Source: Pedobacter rhodius
GTDB lineage: Bacteria > Bacteroidota > Bacteroidia > Sphingobacteriales > Sphingobacteriaceae
Reading direction: 5' to 3'
Assembly (NCBI RefSeq): GCF_027213645.1
Contig: NZ_JAPWGL010000002.1
Coordinates: 310,001 to 374,000, forward strand
DNA: 64,000 nt
The notes below the pieces were generated by a model. That model ran no database searches and had not been told where the DNA came from. It was given only the letters and a program-made list of their open reading frames with translations. Both the position numbers and the translations under genes were made by a program. Positions 53,290 through 61,439 of the stretch are shown in pieces. Within the stretch, counting starts at the first letter, position 1, and each line of letters begins with the position of its first letter.

Positions 53290-53670
53290 ATGGCAGAACA
53301 TATTTATTATTTATTCATACTGGCTATCCCTGTATCATGCATTGCATGGACGGTTACCAAAGAAGAGATTTTTAGAGAAGCCAGGGAATTTTGTGTTAGT
53401 AAATCAAAAAGCTGTAATAAGCTGTATAAAAGAAAGTTCTTTTACGTATTTACGTGCGAATATTGTTTTAGTCATTATGTTACCATCCTCCTTTTGATTG
53501 TTACAAAATATACGCTGATTTATCCGGACTGGCGAGGATATGTTATTGCCGGTTTTTCTGTAGTATGGATTGCAAACATTTACATGAGTTTATATAATTT
53601 GATACGGATTGATCTGAAAAAGGAAAAAATAAGAGTAGCAAAAGAAGAATCAGAATTGGAAGAAAAATAG
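53290..53670 (+). CDS. Small membrane protein with CxxC motif
   Basis: This 126-residue protein has three hydrophobic segments (about 5-20, 56-75 and 82-104) and a cytoplasmic tail rich in Glu and Lys. A motif FTCEYCFSHYVT at about residue 53-64 resembles the CPYC-SHW pattern of DUF1360-like membrane proteins. It starts an apparent three-gene operon with KTSC and Nei-like genes (5-base and 1-base gaps). Function is unknown; the CxxC could bind a metal or form a disulfide. Confidence 0.7.
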   Translation: MAEHIYYLFILAIPVSCIAWTVTKEEIFREAREFCVSKSKSCNKLYKRKFFYVFTCEYCFSHYVTILLLIVTKYTLIYPDWRGYVIAGFSVVWIANIYMSLYNLIRIDLKKEKIRVAKEESELEEK

Positions 53671-53675
53671 TTTAT

Positions 53676-53879
53676 ATGCCATCAACCGTTATAAACCACT
53701 TTAGCTATAATAAGGACCTGAAAACGTTGAAAATTATCTTCATCACCGGAATGGTTTATAAATACCTCAATGTTCCGAAACGAACTTTTGAAATGTTAAA
53801 AGCTGCAGGCTCCAAAGGCAGGTACTTCAACCATTATATTAAAGATAAATTTGATTTTGAAAAAATAGACGAAGTTTAA
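53676..53879 (+). CDS. KTSC domain protein
   Basis: This 67-residue protein is a single KTSC domain: NHFSYNKDLKTLKIIFITG followed by YKYLNVPKRTFEMLKAAGSK and GRYFNHYIKDKF. KTSC domains are small, occur alone or next to nucleases and lysyl-tRNA synthetases, and are suggested to bind nucleic acids. It starts 5 bases after the membrane protein gene and ends 1 base before the Nei-like glycosylase, so it may assist DNA repair (inference). Confidence 0.8.
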   Translation: MPSTVINHFSYNKDLKTLKIIFITGMVYKYLNVPKRTFEMLKAAGSKGRYFNHYIKDKFDFEKIDEV

Positions 53880-53880
53880 T

Positions 53881-54618
53881 ATGCCCGAAGGACCATCAAT
53901 AGTAATTTTAAGAGAAGTTATTCAAGAACTCCATTTAAAAAATAAAGAGATTCTGGAGGTTTCCGGAAATGTTAAAACCATAGATAAAGATTTATTGCTT
54001 CATAAAAAAGTAAGGGGCTTTAAAACCTGGGGCAAACATTTTCTAATCCTTTTTGACGACTTTACTGTCAGAATTCATTTATTGATGTTTGGCACATATT
54101 TATTTGATGCAGAAAAATCAACGTCATTGAAATTGGGATTGACTTTCGGAAATCATCAGGTTAATTTTTATACATGTGATATCAGATTAATCGAGGGCGA
54201 CATTAATAATGAATATGATTTTACAGCCGATATTATGGCTGATGAATGGAAGCCTGCGAAAGCCATCAAAAAATTAACAGCGGTACCGGATGCATTTATT
54301 TGCGATGAATTATTAAACCAGGAAATATTTTCGGGTGCAGGCAATATCATTAAAAATGAAGTTTTATACCGTTCAAAAGTTCATCCTTTAAGTAAAATCA
54401 AAGATATTCCTGATGCTAAACTCAAATTAATAGTTAAAGAAATCAGGCTTTATGCTTTTGATTTTTTAACATGGAAGAAAGCCGGAACCCTAAAAAAGCA
54501 TTGGGAAGTATATTCAAAAAAAGAGTGCCCGTTAAAACACAAGCTTAAAAAAGTAAATTCAGGTAAATTGAAAAGGCGAAGTTTCTTTTGTGATCATTGC
54601 CAGAAAAAATATTCTTAA
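53881..54618 (+). CDS. Endonuclease VIII/Fpg-like DNA glycosylase
   Basis: This 245-residue protein starts MPEGPSI, where the Pro2 and Glu3 of the processed protein are the catalytic residues of the Fpg/Nei family, which removes oxidised bases and cuts the strand. The helix-two-turn-helix region FICDELLNQEIFSGAGNIIKN is present with the conserved Asn. The C-terminal zinc finger is unusual: CPLKH and CDHC leave three Cys and a possible His as ligands. It is last in a tight operon with a KTSC protein. The motif layout fits the Nei2/Nei-like group more than MutM. Confidence 0.88.
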   Translation: MPEGPSIVILREVIQELHLKNKEILEVSGNVKTIDKDLLLHKKVRGFKTWGKHFLILFDDFTVRIHLLMFGTYLFDAEKSTSLKLGLTFGNHQVNFYTCDIRLIEGDINNEYDFTADIMADEWKPAKAIKKLTAVPDAFICDELLNQEIFSGAGNIIKNEVLYRSKVHPLSKIKDIPDAKLKLIVKEIRLYAFDFLTWKKAGTLKKHWEVYSKKECPLKHKLKKVNSGKLKRRSFFCDHCQKKYS

Positions 54619-54679
54619 ACGAAAGAATCAAAGAAAAGTAAAGAAACGTTAAAAAATTCGCTTTTATCAAAAGTAACTA

Positions 54680-54687
54680 TATCTTTG
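54680..54687 (+). promoter_or_regulatory. TAnnTTTG-type promoter box
   Basis: TATCTTTG matches the Bacteroidota -7 element TAnnTTTG exactly, about 60 bases after the Nei-like stop. The -33 element is weak. It would start a short transcript ending at the terminator at 54744. Confidence 0.5.
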
Positions 54688-54693
54688 TCTCGA

Positions 54694-54744
54694 GAGCGTT
54701 AATTTAGATGCGGGTGTACGACGAAAGTTGTATGCCCGTTTTTT
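54694..54744 (+). ncRNA. Candidate small RNA ending in a strong terminator hairpin
   Basis: A possible 50-base transcript starts near 54694 and ends in a 12-bp stem (54711-54722 with 54727-54738, four wobble pairs) capped by a GAAA tetraloop and followed by six T residues. No ORF is contained. It may simply be the terminator of the Nei-like operon, so this call depends on the promoter box. Confidence 0.4.
54711..54744 (+). terminator. GAAA-loop terminator hairpin
   Basis: cgggtgtacgac and gttgtatgcccg pair over 12 bp with GAAA loop and T6 tail; it is next to the convergent idi 3' end. Confidence 0.85.
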
Positions 54745-54747
54745 ATT

Positions 54748-55266
54748 TTAGCTGATTTTCAAAGCTTCCATAACCTTTTCCAGACATATTTTAAGCCAGG
54801 GTGTATATAAATGAGGCTGCTGTTTTATATCTTGTTCCAGTGCACTTAAATCGATATATCTGAATGACTCAACTTCATCCTTATTTATTTCAGGCAACTG
54901 ATCAGTATAACCAAAAAAAACATGGTCCAGTTCATGTTCAATTAAACCATCCGGAAATTCAGCTTTATAAGTAAAATTGAATGCATAGGTTAAACGGCAA
55001 TTCATGCCCATTTCCTCTTTCAACCTCCTGTTTGCAGCCGCTTCATTACTTTCTCCTGCGCGGGGATGACTGCAACAGGTATTTGTCCATAATCCCCCGG
55101 AATGATATTTACCAGCCGACCTTTGCTGTAATAATAATTTATTTTCCGAATTAAATATAAAGATTGAAAACGCACGATGGAGTTCACCTTTCTTATGTGC
55201 CTCCATTTTTTCCATCTGTCCGATGGGTACATCATTTTTATCTACAAGTATAACTTGTTCAATCAT
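54748..55266 (-). CDS. idi: Isopentenyl-diphosphate delta-isomerase (type 1)
   Basis: This 172-residue Nudix-fold enzyme interconverts isopentenyl and dimethylallyl diphosphate. It shows the catalytic Cys in TNTCCSHPRAGES, the Nudix-like RRLKEEMGMN with a catalytic Glu, and HELDHVFFGY, as in type 1 Idi. Length is standard. It is the third gene of the carotenoid operon, 21 bases after the crtB stop, which supports supply of C5 units for carotenoid synthesis. It is cytoplasmic. Confidence 0.95.
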   Translation of the reverse strand: MIEQVILVDKNDVPIGQMEKMEAHKKGELHRAFSIFIFNSENKLLLQQRSAGKYHSGGLWTNTCCSHPRAGESNEAAANRRLKEEMGMNCRLTYAFNFTYKAEFPDGLIEHELDHVFFGYTDQLPEINKDEVESFRYIDLSALEQDIKQQPHLYTPWLKICLEKVMEALKIS

Positions 55267-55287
55267 CAGTATAAAATTAAGATAAAT

Positions 55288-56124
55288 CTATATTACATTC
55301 AATTTATGGCGAATCATTGAATCGAACATCAACCCGATTTTACGATGGTTTGATATTCGGATTCTCTCGTTCATGATTCTTTCGGCCGTTAAACTTTTAA
55401 TTTTAGTAAAAAGTTTTTTATAATAAATATAAGACAGGTAAACGCCGTTCCTGGAAGAAGGCGGCAGCATTTTAATTCCAATTAATGCCTCTTCGAACTC
55501 CAGTTCTATCTCTTTTTCAATTTCCTGTTTTTGACGATCGCAAAAGGCAGCCAGATTAACATTCGGAAAATAAGTTCTGTTTAAAGACTGGTTATCCGCT
55601 TTTAAATCGCGTAAAAAATTAACCTTTTGAAAAGCGGAACCCAATTTCATTGCAAAGGGTTTTAACCTTTCATATTCAACTTCATCGCCATTTGTAAACA
55701 CCTTTAAACACATTAAACCAACAACTTCTGCCGATCCTAAAATATAGGTATCGTACAGCTCAGGTGTATATTGTTTATGTTCCAAATCCATTTCCATACT
55801 ATTTAAAAACAAATGTATTAACTGATGGTCTATCTGGTATTTATTAACCACACTCTGAAATGAATTTAATATAGGGTTTAAACTAATGCCTGCTTTAATT
55901 GCCTCAAATGTGTCTTCTTTAAATTTTTTAAGCAGGTACCCTTTATCGTAATCATGAAAACTATCTACAATCTCATCAGCTAAACGAACAAAACCGTATA
56001 TAGAATAAACGGGTAGTCTTAGCTCTTTAGTCAGAAAATATATTCCAAAAGAGAAACTTGTACTATATCTTTTCGTGGTTATTTTACTGCATTCGGCTGA
56101 TAAGGTATCAAATATGTCTTTCAT
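55288..56124 (-). CDS. crtB: Phytoene synthase CrtB (squalene/phytoene synthase family)
   Basis: This 278-residue enzyme condenses two geranylgeranyl diphosphates. It has the first aspartate-rich motif RLADEIVDSFHD (Asp50 and Asp54) and the second in NFLRDLKADNQSLNRTYFP. The N-terminal YSTSFSFGIYFL start and length fit phytoene synthase. Its start overlaps the stop of the MerR-type regulator by 4 bases (ATGA), implying coupled translation, and idi follows. No crtI is in the window, so desaturation must be coded elsewhere or just outside this cluster. Confidence 0.93.
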   Translation of the reverse strand: MKDIFDTLSAECSKITTKRYSTSFSFGIYFLTKELRLPVYSIYGFVRLADEIVDSFHDYDKGYLLKKFKEDTFEAIKAGISLNPILNSFQSVVNKYQIDHQLIHLFLNSMEMDLEHKQYTPELYDTYILGSAEVVGLMCLKVFTNGDEVEYERLKPFAMKLGSAFQKVNFLRDLKADNQSLNRTYFPNVNLAAFCDRQKQEIEKEIELEFEEALIGIKMLPPSSRNGVYLSYIYYKKLFTKIKSLTAERIMNERIRISNHRKIGLMFDSMIRHKLNVI

Positions 56125-57014
56125 ATAGTAGCTGGATTTTGGATTATATTTTCAAATGCTTCAACAGAATAAAACCGGGTAAAATTTCCGGGTAGCGCTA
56201 ATTGTTCAATTATATGTGTATTACCTGCCATGTTTATTTTTATCGGACCGCAGATTTTCTGCAAATCATCTACATATTTTTGAGCGGCTTTTTTGGGCCT
56301 TAGTTTTATAAGAAAAAACAATATATTATCTACGTTATTTTCCTGCAAAACCTTTTTTATTGATTTTAAAGGTACTTTTGTGCCTAAAAATATTACCTTT
56401 TTATGGTTTGCTTTTAAAAGGTAATTGGCAAAAAGTAATCCAATATCATGATCTTCATCTTCCGGTAAAAAGAGTAACCAGGTTTCCTGACCTACATCTT
56501 TTAAAGACAGTTTATCAATTGCAGAAAAAATTTTTCTTCTTAGAATATTCGTTAAAAAATGTTCCTGGGCGGGGCATATATCATCCTTGCGCCACATTAA
56601 ACCCAGCCTGACCAGGAGTGGATAAATAATATTCCGGTAGGCATCTGAAATGCCAAATTTATTAATACAGGAAGTTAAAAGTTTATCGAAATAATATTCG
56701 TTGTAGGCCAGACCGGATTTAACAAGCTGTGTGATGTAGTAATCGAATTTAGAACATCCCTGATTAAAATTTACCTGCTTATCCAATAACGATTCCAAAT
56801 CATGATCAGATAAACTGCATATTTTTGATATTTTTAGTCCTGATTGATTTAAACTTACAATATTTAAAAGTTTTTTCAACTCCGCATCATCATACAGGCG
56901 CGTATTGCCTTCTGTCCGCATCGGTTTTAATGCATTATAACGTTGCTCCCAAACCCGAATGGTGTGGGATTGGACGCCCGAAAGTTGTTCAAGATCAGAT
57001 ATCGAATAAAGCAT
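56121..57014 (-). CDS. MerR-family regulator with B12-binding domain (CarH-like)
   Basis: From ATG 57014 this 297-residue protein has an N-terminal MerR helix-turn-helix (residues 1-70: YSISDLEQLSGVQSHTIRVW, then WEQRYNAL). A helical and then Rossmann-like cobalamin-binding part follows with the hallmark W-x9-EH (Trp141, Glu151, His152) and the lower-ligand-type His189 in EDEDHDIGL. This layout is that of CarH/LitR photoreceptors that hold adenosylcobalamin and repress carotenoid genes in the dark. The residue after Trp141 is Arg142 where Thermus CarH has His132, so light-state chemistry may differ. crtB overlaps its end by 4 bases. The 13-codon upstream extension is unlikely. Confidence 0.87.
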   Translation of the reverse strand: MLYSISDLEQLSGVQSHTIRVWEQRYNALKPMRTEGNTRLYDDAELKKLLNIVSLNQSGLKISKICSLSDHDLESLLDKQVNFNQGCSKFDYYITQLVKSGLAYNEYYFDKLLTSCINKFGISDAYRNIIYPLLVRLGLMWRKDDICPAQEHFLTNILRRKIFSAIDKLSLKDVGQETWLLFLPEDEDHDIGLLFANYLLKANHKKVIFLGTKVPLKSIKKVLQENNVDNILFFLIKLRPKKAAQKYVDDLQKICGPIKINMAGNTHIIEQLALPGNFTRFYSVEAFENIIQNPATI

Positions 57015-57050
57015 TTTGTTTAAATATATCAATTTAAAATTTAAACAAAA
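57014..57050. promoter_or_regulatory. 12-bp perfect inverted repeat at the CarH-like gene start
   Basis: TTTTGTTTAAAT (57014-57025) and ATTTAAACAAAA (57039-57050) are exact reverse complements with a 13-base spacer. The left arm touches the ATG of the regulator gene, so it is a good candidate for autoregulatory binding by a dimer or tetramer. Confidence 0.65.
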
Positions 57051-57390
57051 CAATATCTAATAAGTTTGTGACAAAAACGGGCTAATTTTTTTTGAACTAT
57101 CTGCACAAAAAGGGTGTTATAATAGAGCTAATCTAATTGATTATAATTAAAACTGACCTTATGTCCACAGCAATAATCTTTTACAGAAAACTAAAACAAT
57201 GATTATGAACCTGTTAATATAAAAATTACTATAAAAAAGCATTCTTTTAAAAAGATAATACTTAAATTAGCTTTAATTTTATTTTTGTATTAATAAAATG
57301 GCATAATTTCTTTGTAAAAAAAGACGCTTTATGTATATATTATTTTTTTATTAAAGAAAAATTTAAATTAATCTCAAATCCTATACTAAC
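57051..57390. other. 340-base divergent intergenic region
   Basis: This A+T-rich gap separates the CarH-like gene from the LytTR-type regulator. It contains a TATTTTTG box (57280-57287) fitting a Bacteroidota -7 element directed at the LytTR-type gene, with a second weaker copy at about 57307-57314. Nothing else was recognised. Confidence 0.5.
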
Positions 57391-58128
57391 ATGCCGATTA
57401 ATTGTATTGCAATAGATGATGATCCGAATTCTCTGGAGGGCCTTAATTCCTATTTAATAAGTTTGCCAGATTTGCAATTAATTAAAAGTTTTACTGATCC
57501 GATTCAAGCTTTAACAGATATTTCAATTGCCGATAAAGTTGATATAATTTTCATGGATATTGAAATGCCTACCCTTTCAGGTATAGAACTTGCTTCCCTG
57601 CTTAGACAAAAAACAAAGCATTTGGTTTTTACCACTGCGCATTCAAAATACGCCCTTGATGCCTTCGGCGTTAGCGCTGATGCGTATTTACTGAAGCCTT
57701 ATACAATGCTTCATTTTACGGAAATAATTAACAATTTATACCCTAATGAAAAATCAAATGCTTCTGCTGTGGAAGATGATTTTTTATCAGTTTTGCTTCA
57801 GGATGAGCCTGAAAGTTTAGCTAAAATAACATACGACAATTTAATTGTCATGGAACAAATAAATGAAGTCGTTTATTTTAGAATTTATGATCATAACTAT
57901 ATGAGTTTTAAAGTAAACTTCAATAAAATGCTTGGTTTGCTCAGAAACCACTCGTCTTTTATACAGGTTAATACAAACGCAATTATTTCAAAATTACACA
58001 TCAAGAGCTTTTTAGATGATCAGATTGTATTAACCGGCGGAATTTCAGTTCAGCTTGCTAATAAATATAAAGAGTCGTTTCTCCTGTTTTTAAAGCAAAA
58101 CCTATTAAACAGTAACTTTGATAACTAG
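57391..58128 (+). CDS. LytTR-type response regulator
   Basis: This 245-residue protein has a receiver domain (3-118) with IAIDDDPNSLEG, phospho-acceptor Asp56 in IIFMDIEMPTLSG and Lys in YLLKPYTM. The C-terminal part (about 145-240) follows a LytTR-like DNA-binding pattern (ITYDNLIVMEQINEVVYF) but is divergent, with no clear conserved Phe/Tyr-Arg recognition signature. No sensor kinase is adjacent; the usual partner is a LytS-type histidine kinase. It ends in a bidirectional terminator. A link to the carotenoid operon is only positional. Confidence 0.85.
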   Translation: MPINCIAIDDDPNSLEGLNSYLISLPDLQLIKSFTDPIQALTDISIADKVDIIFMDIEMPTLSGIELASLLRQKTKHLVFTTAHSKYALDAFGVSADAYLLKPYTMLHFTEIINNLYPNEKSNASAVEDDFLSVLLQDEPESLAKITYDNLIVMEQINEVVYFRIYDHNYMSFKVNFNKMLGLLRNHSSFIQVNTNAIISKLHIKSFLDDQIVLTGGISVQLANKYKESFLLFLKQNLLNSNFDN

Positions 58129-58137
58129 CGGCAAATA

Positions 58138-58168
58138 AAAAAGGTTACGAGATATTCGTAACCTTTTT
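58138..58168. terminator. Bidirectional terminator, 13-bp perfect stem
   Basis: aaaaaggttacga and tcgtaaccttttt pair perfectly around gatat, between the LytTR-type gene and the convergent GSDH-type gene. Both strands have T tracts. Confidence 0.88.
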
Positions 58169-58176
58169 ATTTATCA

Positions 58177-60882
58177 TCATTTTGCTTCCATAGTTATTGT
58201 TCTTACAAAAAGACTATTCTTAATGGCCGGTTTATTTGATTTGAATATGATAAACACATTATGAAACTTCCCATCAGCACTATTTTCAATTGGGAAAGTA
58301 GATTTGCTCAATACATTTTTTGCTAATAATTTACCATTCTCATCATCTAATCTGATTTCAACATCATAATCAACTTCCGTAACCAGACTTGAAGAATTAA
58401 TTTTAATTGCCGAAATATCCGTTAAATCAATTAAACCAAGTTTCAACCAACCTGCATTTCCCGGTAAATTAAATGCGCCATTATTTCTTACATTAAAGCC
58501 TGAAAAATCTTTAACATCAGCAAAATTTATAATATTACTTTTTAAATTAAATGTGGTGGTCGTTGTTAACGGTATTAAACCTTTCGCTCCTAAATCCGAA
58601 TAGCTTGCTTTTAAGGTTAAAACAGGTTTATTCTTATTAATGATTTCAGGAGGTATAATTTTTCCGGAAGCAGGTAACGATGGTACGGCATTTCCTTTTG
58701 CAGATAAACTCATTACCCATTCAACAATCTGTTTAACTTCCGATTCTTTCATTGCAGAATGTGCCGGCATAGGAACTTCCCCCCAAACCCCGCTACTTCC
58801 TTTAATTACTTTTGATGCGAGGTATTCAATCGCTTTGGGGTCTTTCTGATATTTTGCAGAAACCTTATCAAATGCCGGCCCTATAGATGTTTCTGAAATT
58901 TTATGACATGTACTGCAATCAGATTTCGTCATTAATGACTTACCTATTAATGTTTGAGCAGCCTGCTGATGACCTAATTGTGCGCCTGCCAAATCAGCGC
59001 CTTCGGTGTAAGCGTTCGAAACATAAATTCTTTCCTTACCCACCGCTGCGCCTTTGTCAGAAACCAAAACCTGATAATTAACTGCTTTTCCAGGGAAATA
59101 AAATGATTTGTTCCCTGAAATTAAAATAGAAACCTTTGGGTGTTCGTTTCCTGCAAAAACACTTACCACAGCGCTTTTTGTAGTCGCTTTTTCATTATCA
59201 ATAACCTGAACACTAATGGGATATGCGCCGGATTTTGTAAATGTATATTGTAATTCGGGAACGGTTGTCGTTTTCTTTATGCCGTTTCCTAAATTCCAAA
59301 GGTAGGTTAGTTTACCTCCGTCAGCATCAGTGGCTTTAACTTTTGCAATCATTTTATAAGGAAGCAATCCACTTGGTTTATCGATTGTTAAACGATCAAT
59401 TACCGGAGGGCGGTTACCCTTTAAATAATCAACCCTTGCAATTCCGGCATCAGGATTTTTAGAAAACCAGCCTTTGCCATATTCTAATACATAAATTTTA
59501 CCATCAGGCCCAAGTTCCATATCGATGGGTGCCGAAAAAGATAAATTGGACATAATGGGTTCCATTGACAAATAATCACCATTTGGCGCCATGGTAACAG
59601 CTTTAATCCAACCCCTAACCCATTCATAAATAATAAGCTTACCATTGTAATAATCAGGATAAGGCGAAACACCCGGCTTGTTATATAAAACCGGTCCGGC
59701 CATTGCCGTTCTTCCGCCGGAACCCACCTGCGGAAATTCTTTTGATTCACCATAAGGATACCAGATAAATGCCGGATTTACCCCGGGAACATTTTCCAGA
59801 CCTGTATTGTTCGGTGAATTGTTGATCGGATTTACCGCATCGAAAGCTGCACCATTTTTTCCATTCGTATAATCATATGCTTTATAAGCATAATTATTTC
59901 CTATAAAATATGGCCAGCCAAAATTGCCGGCTTTCCGGGCCTGGTTTACTTCGTCATAACCCCTGGGGCCACGCAAATCATCATCATTGGCTGCATCAGG
60001 GCCAACCTCGCCCCAGTATAAAAAGCCGGTTTTTTTATCGACGGAAATACGATAAGGGTTACGATTTCCCATTACATAAATTTCAGGACGGGTCTTTGCT
60101 GTTCCCTCAGGAAATAGGTTTCCTTCGGGTATTGTATAGGTACCATCCTCTTTAACTTTTATCCTGAGTATTTTTCCTCTCAAATCGTTGGTATTTCCGG
60201 CCGATCTTCTTGCATCATATTGCTGCAGACCCGGCCTGTTGTCTAAAGGTGCATAGCCTTTATTAACAAACTCCTGTTTGGGTACATCAAAAGGTGTTGA
60301 ATTATCTCCGGTAGAAATATACAATAAACCGTCAGGACCAAATGCCAATGAGCCGCCGGTATGGCAACAGATTTCTCTTTGCGAATAGAATTCGAGTATA
60401 ACTTTTTCGGATGACATGCTTAACATATCATTAACCATCTTAAACCGCGACAACCTGTTAACAGATTTACCTGTAGGGCTGTAAAACAGGTATACATATT
60501 GGTTTGAAGCATATTTAGGGTCAATTGTTATGCCCAATAAGCCTTCTTCGGCATTTACATCTGACGAGCCTGTTTTAAAATAGACATCTAATTTAGCCGT
60601 TTGAATAAGCTTTTTCGATTGATTTTTATACAACATCAGTTCGCCTCTCCGCTGCGCAACCAGTATATCAAGATTTGGTAAAACGGCCATCTCGGTTGGT
60701 TCAGTGAACTGCCCCTGAACAAGATTAACCTTTACAAATCTATCCTGATCGGGTGTATCTATTTTAAGTTTATTATTTTTGGTTTGATTAAAATTATTAT
60801 CGCCTACAGAACGATTAATGAGCTGAGTAGATAAAAGTATCGTAAAGGCTATTCCGGAAAATAATGCTGATGAAATTTTCAT
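58177..60882 (-). CDS. Secreted glucose/sorbosone dehydrogenase-PKD-cytochrome c fusion
   Basis: This 901-residue protein has an N-terminal hydrophobic export segment. A GSDH-type beta-propeller (about 45-480) follows, with PTEMAVLPNLDILVAQRRGE and GWPYFIGNNYAY, which in relatives uses PQQ to oxidise sugars. Next are a PKD domain (about 490-580, with TYLWNLGNGIKKT) and a class I cytochrome c with haem motif CSTCH at residues 656-660 and likely Met ligand in EVPMPAHSAM. A C-terminal beta-sandwich (about 750-901) resembles carbohydrate-binding regions. The fusion implies sugar oxidation with electrons passed to the haem. It is probably periplasmic or surface-exposed. Confidence 0.88.
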   Translation of the reverse strand: MKISSALFSGIAFTILLSTQLINRSVGDNNFNQTKNNKLKIDTPDQDRFVKVNLVQGQFTEPTEMAVLPNLDILVAQRRGELMLYKNQSKKLIQTAKLDVYFKTGSSDVNAEEGLLGITIDPKYASNQYVYLFYSPTGKSVNRLSRFKMVNDMLSMSSEKVILEFYSQREICCHTGGSLAFGPDGLLYISTGDNSTPFDVPKQEFVNKGYAPLDNRPGLQQYDARRSAGNTNDLRGKILRIKVKEDGTYTIPEGNLFPEGTAKTRPEIYVMGNRNPYRISVDKKTGFLYWGEVGPDAANDDDLRGPRGYDEVNQARKAGNFGWPYFIGNNYAYKAYDYTNGKNGAAFDAVNPINNSPNNTGLENVPGVNPAFIWYPYGESKEFPQVGSGGRTAMAGPVLYNKPGVSPYPDYYNGKLIIYEWVRGWIKAVTMAPNGDYLSMEPIMSNLSFSAPIDMELGPDGKIYVLEYGKGWFSKNPDAGIARVDYLKGNRPPVIDRLTIDKPSGLLPYKMIAKVKATDADGGKLTYLWNLGNGIKKTTTVPELQYTFTKSGAYPISVQVIDNEKATTKSAVVSVFAGNEHPKVSILISGNKSFYFPGKAVNYQVLVSDKGAAVGKERIYVSNAYTEGADLAGAQLGHQQAAQTLIGKSLMTKSDCSTCHKISETSIGPAFDKVSAKYQKDPKAIEYLASKVIKGSSGVWGEVPMPAHSAMKESEVKQIVEWVMSLSAKGNAVPSLPASGKIIPPEIINKNKPVLTLKASYSDLGAKGLIPLTTTTTFNLKSNIINFADVKDFSGFNVRNNGAFNLPGNAGWLKLGLIDLTDISAIKINSSSLVTEVDYDVEIRLDDENGKLLAKNVLSKSTFPIENSADGKFHNVFIIFKSNKPAIKNSLFVRTITMEAK

Positions 60883-61011
60883 TTTTTTGGTTAGGTAGTT
60901 ATTATCCGATAAATATAATTTAATGTTTTAAAATGAATAGGCTTTAAATAATAAATTAGGGTAAAATTATTGTTGATATTAGAAAATGACGCTAATTTAA
61001 ATTGATTTATC

Positions 61012-61040
61012 TTGAAATATAAACCTTAAATTTATCTTTG
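61012..61040 (+). promoter_or_regulatory. Bacteroidota-type promoter (TTG, 18 bp, TATCTTTG)
   Basis: A -33 TTG (61012-61014) and a -7 box TATCTTTG (61033-61040) are separated by 18 bases, close to the TTG-N19-TAnnTTTG consensus. Transcription would begin near 61046-61047. Confidence 0.65.
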
Positions 61041-61088
61041 TAAGAAAATGAACATTATTAAATGTTTAAATTTATTAAGTCATCCCCA

Positions 61089-61439
61089 ATGAAAAAATTA
61101 TCCCTTTTAACCTGTTTAGCTTTTATAAGCTATTTTGCGAAAAGTCAGACTTTAATTTTAGCGAAAGATGCATCGTTGTATGTTGGAAAAACGGTAACCG
61201 TTTGCGATTCCGTATATGGCACAAAATCGCTCGAAAAATTAAACCTGATCAACCTGGGTGGAAATTATCCGAAAGAACTTTTAACACTGGTTGTTAATAA
61301 GGAAGATATCGGTAAATTCTCTTCGGAACCCGCAAGTATGTACATTGGAAATAACCTTTGTGTAACCGGAACCATTACAGAATTTAAGGGAAAATTTCAG
61401 ATCATCGTCACTGAACCGAAGCAAATTATCGTAAAATAA
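61089..61439 (+). CDS. Secreted OB-fold-like small protein of unknown function
   Basis: From ATG 61089 this 116-residue protein has a signal peptide (SLLTCLAFISYFAKSQ) and a compact beta-rich mature part (KDASLYVGKTVTVCDSVYG; NNLCVTGTITEFKGKFQIIV) that looks like an OB-fold. Two Cys could form a disulfide. ATG 61062 is also in frame, but the promoter places the mRNA start about 15 bases before it and the signal sequence begins cleanly at 61089. It ends directly against the convergent unknown gene (61440). Function unknown. Confidence 0.72.
   Translation: MKKLSLLTCLAFISYFAKSQTLILAKDASLYVGKTVTVCDSVYGTKSLEKLNLINLGGNYPKELLTLVVNKEDIGKFSSEPASMYIGNNLCVTGTITEFKGKFQIIVTEPKQIIVK

Noticed and set aside
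57160..57205. Short ORF in the divergent gap (MSTAIIFYRKLKQ)
   Set aside because: No Shine-Dalgarno sequence and no hairpin; probably chance.
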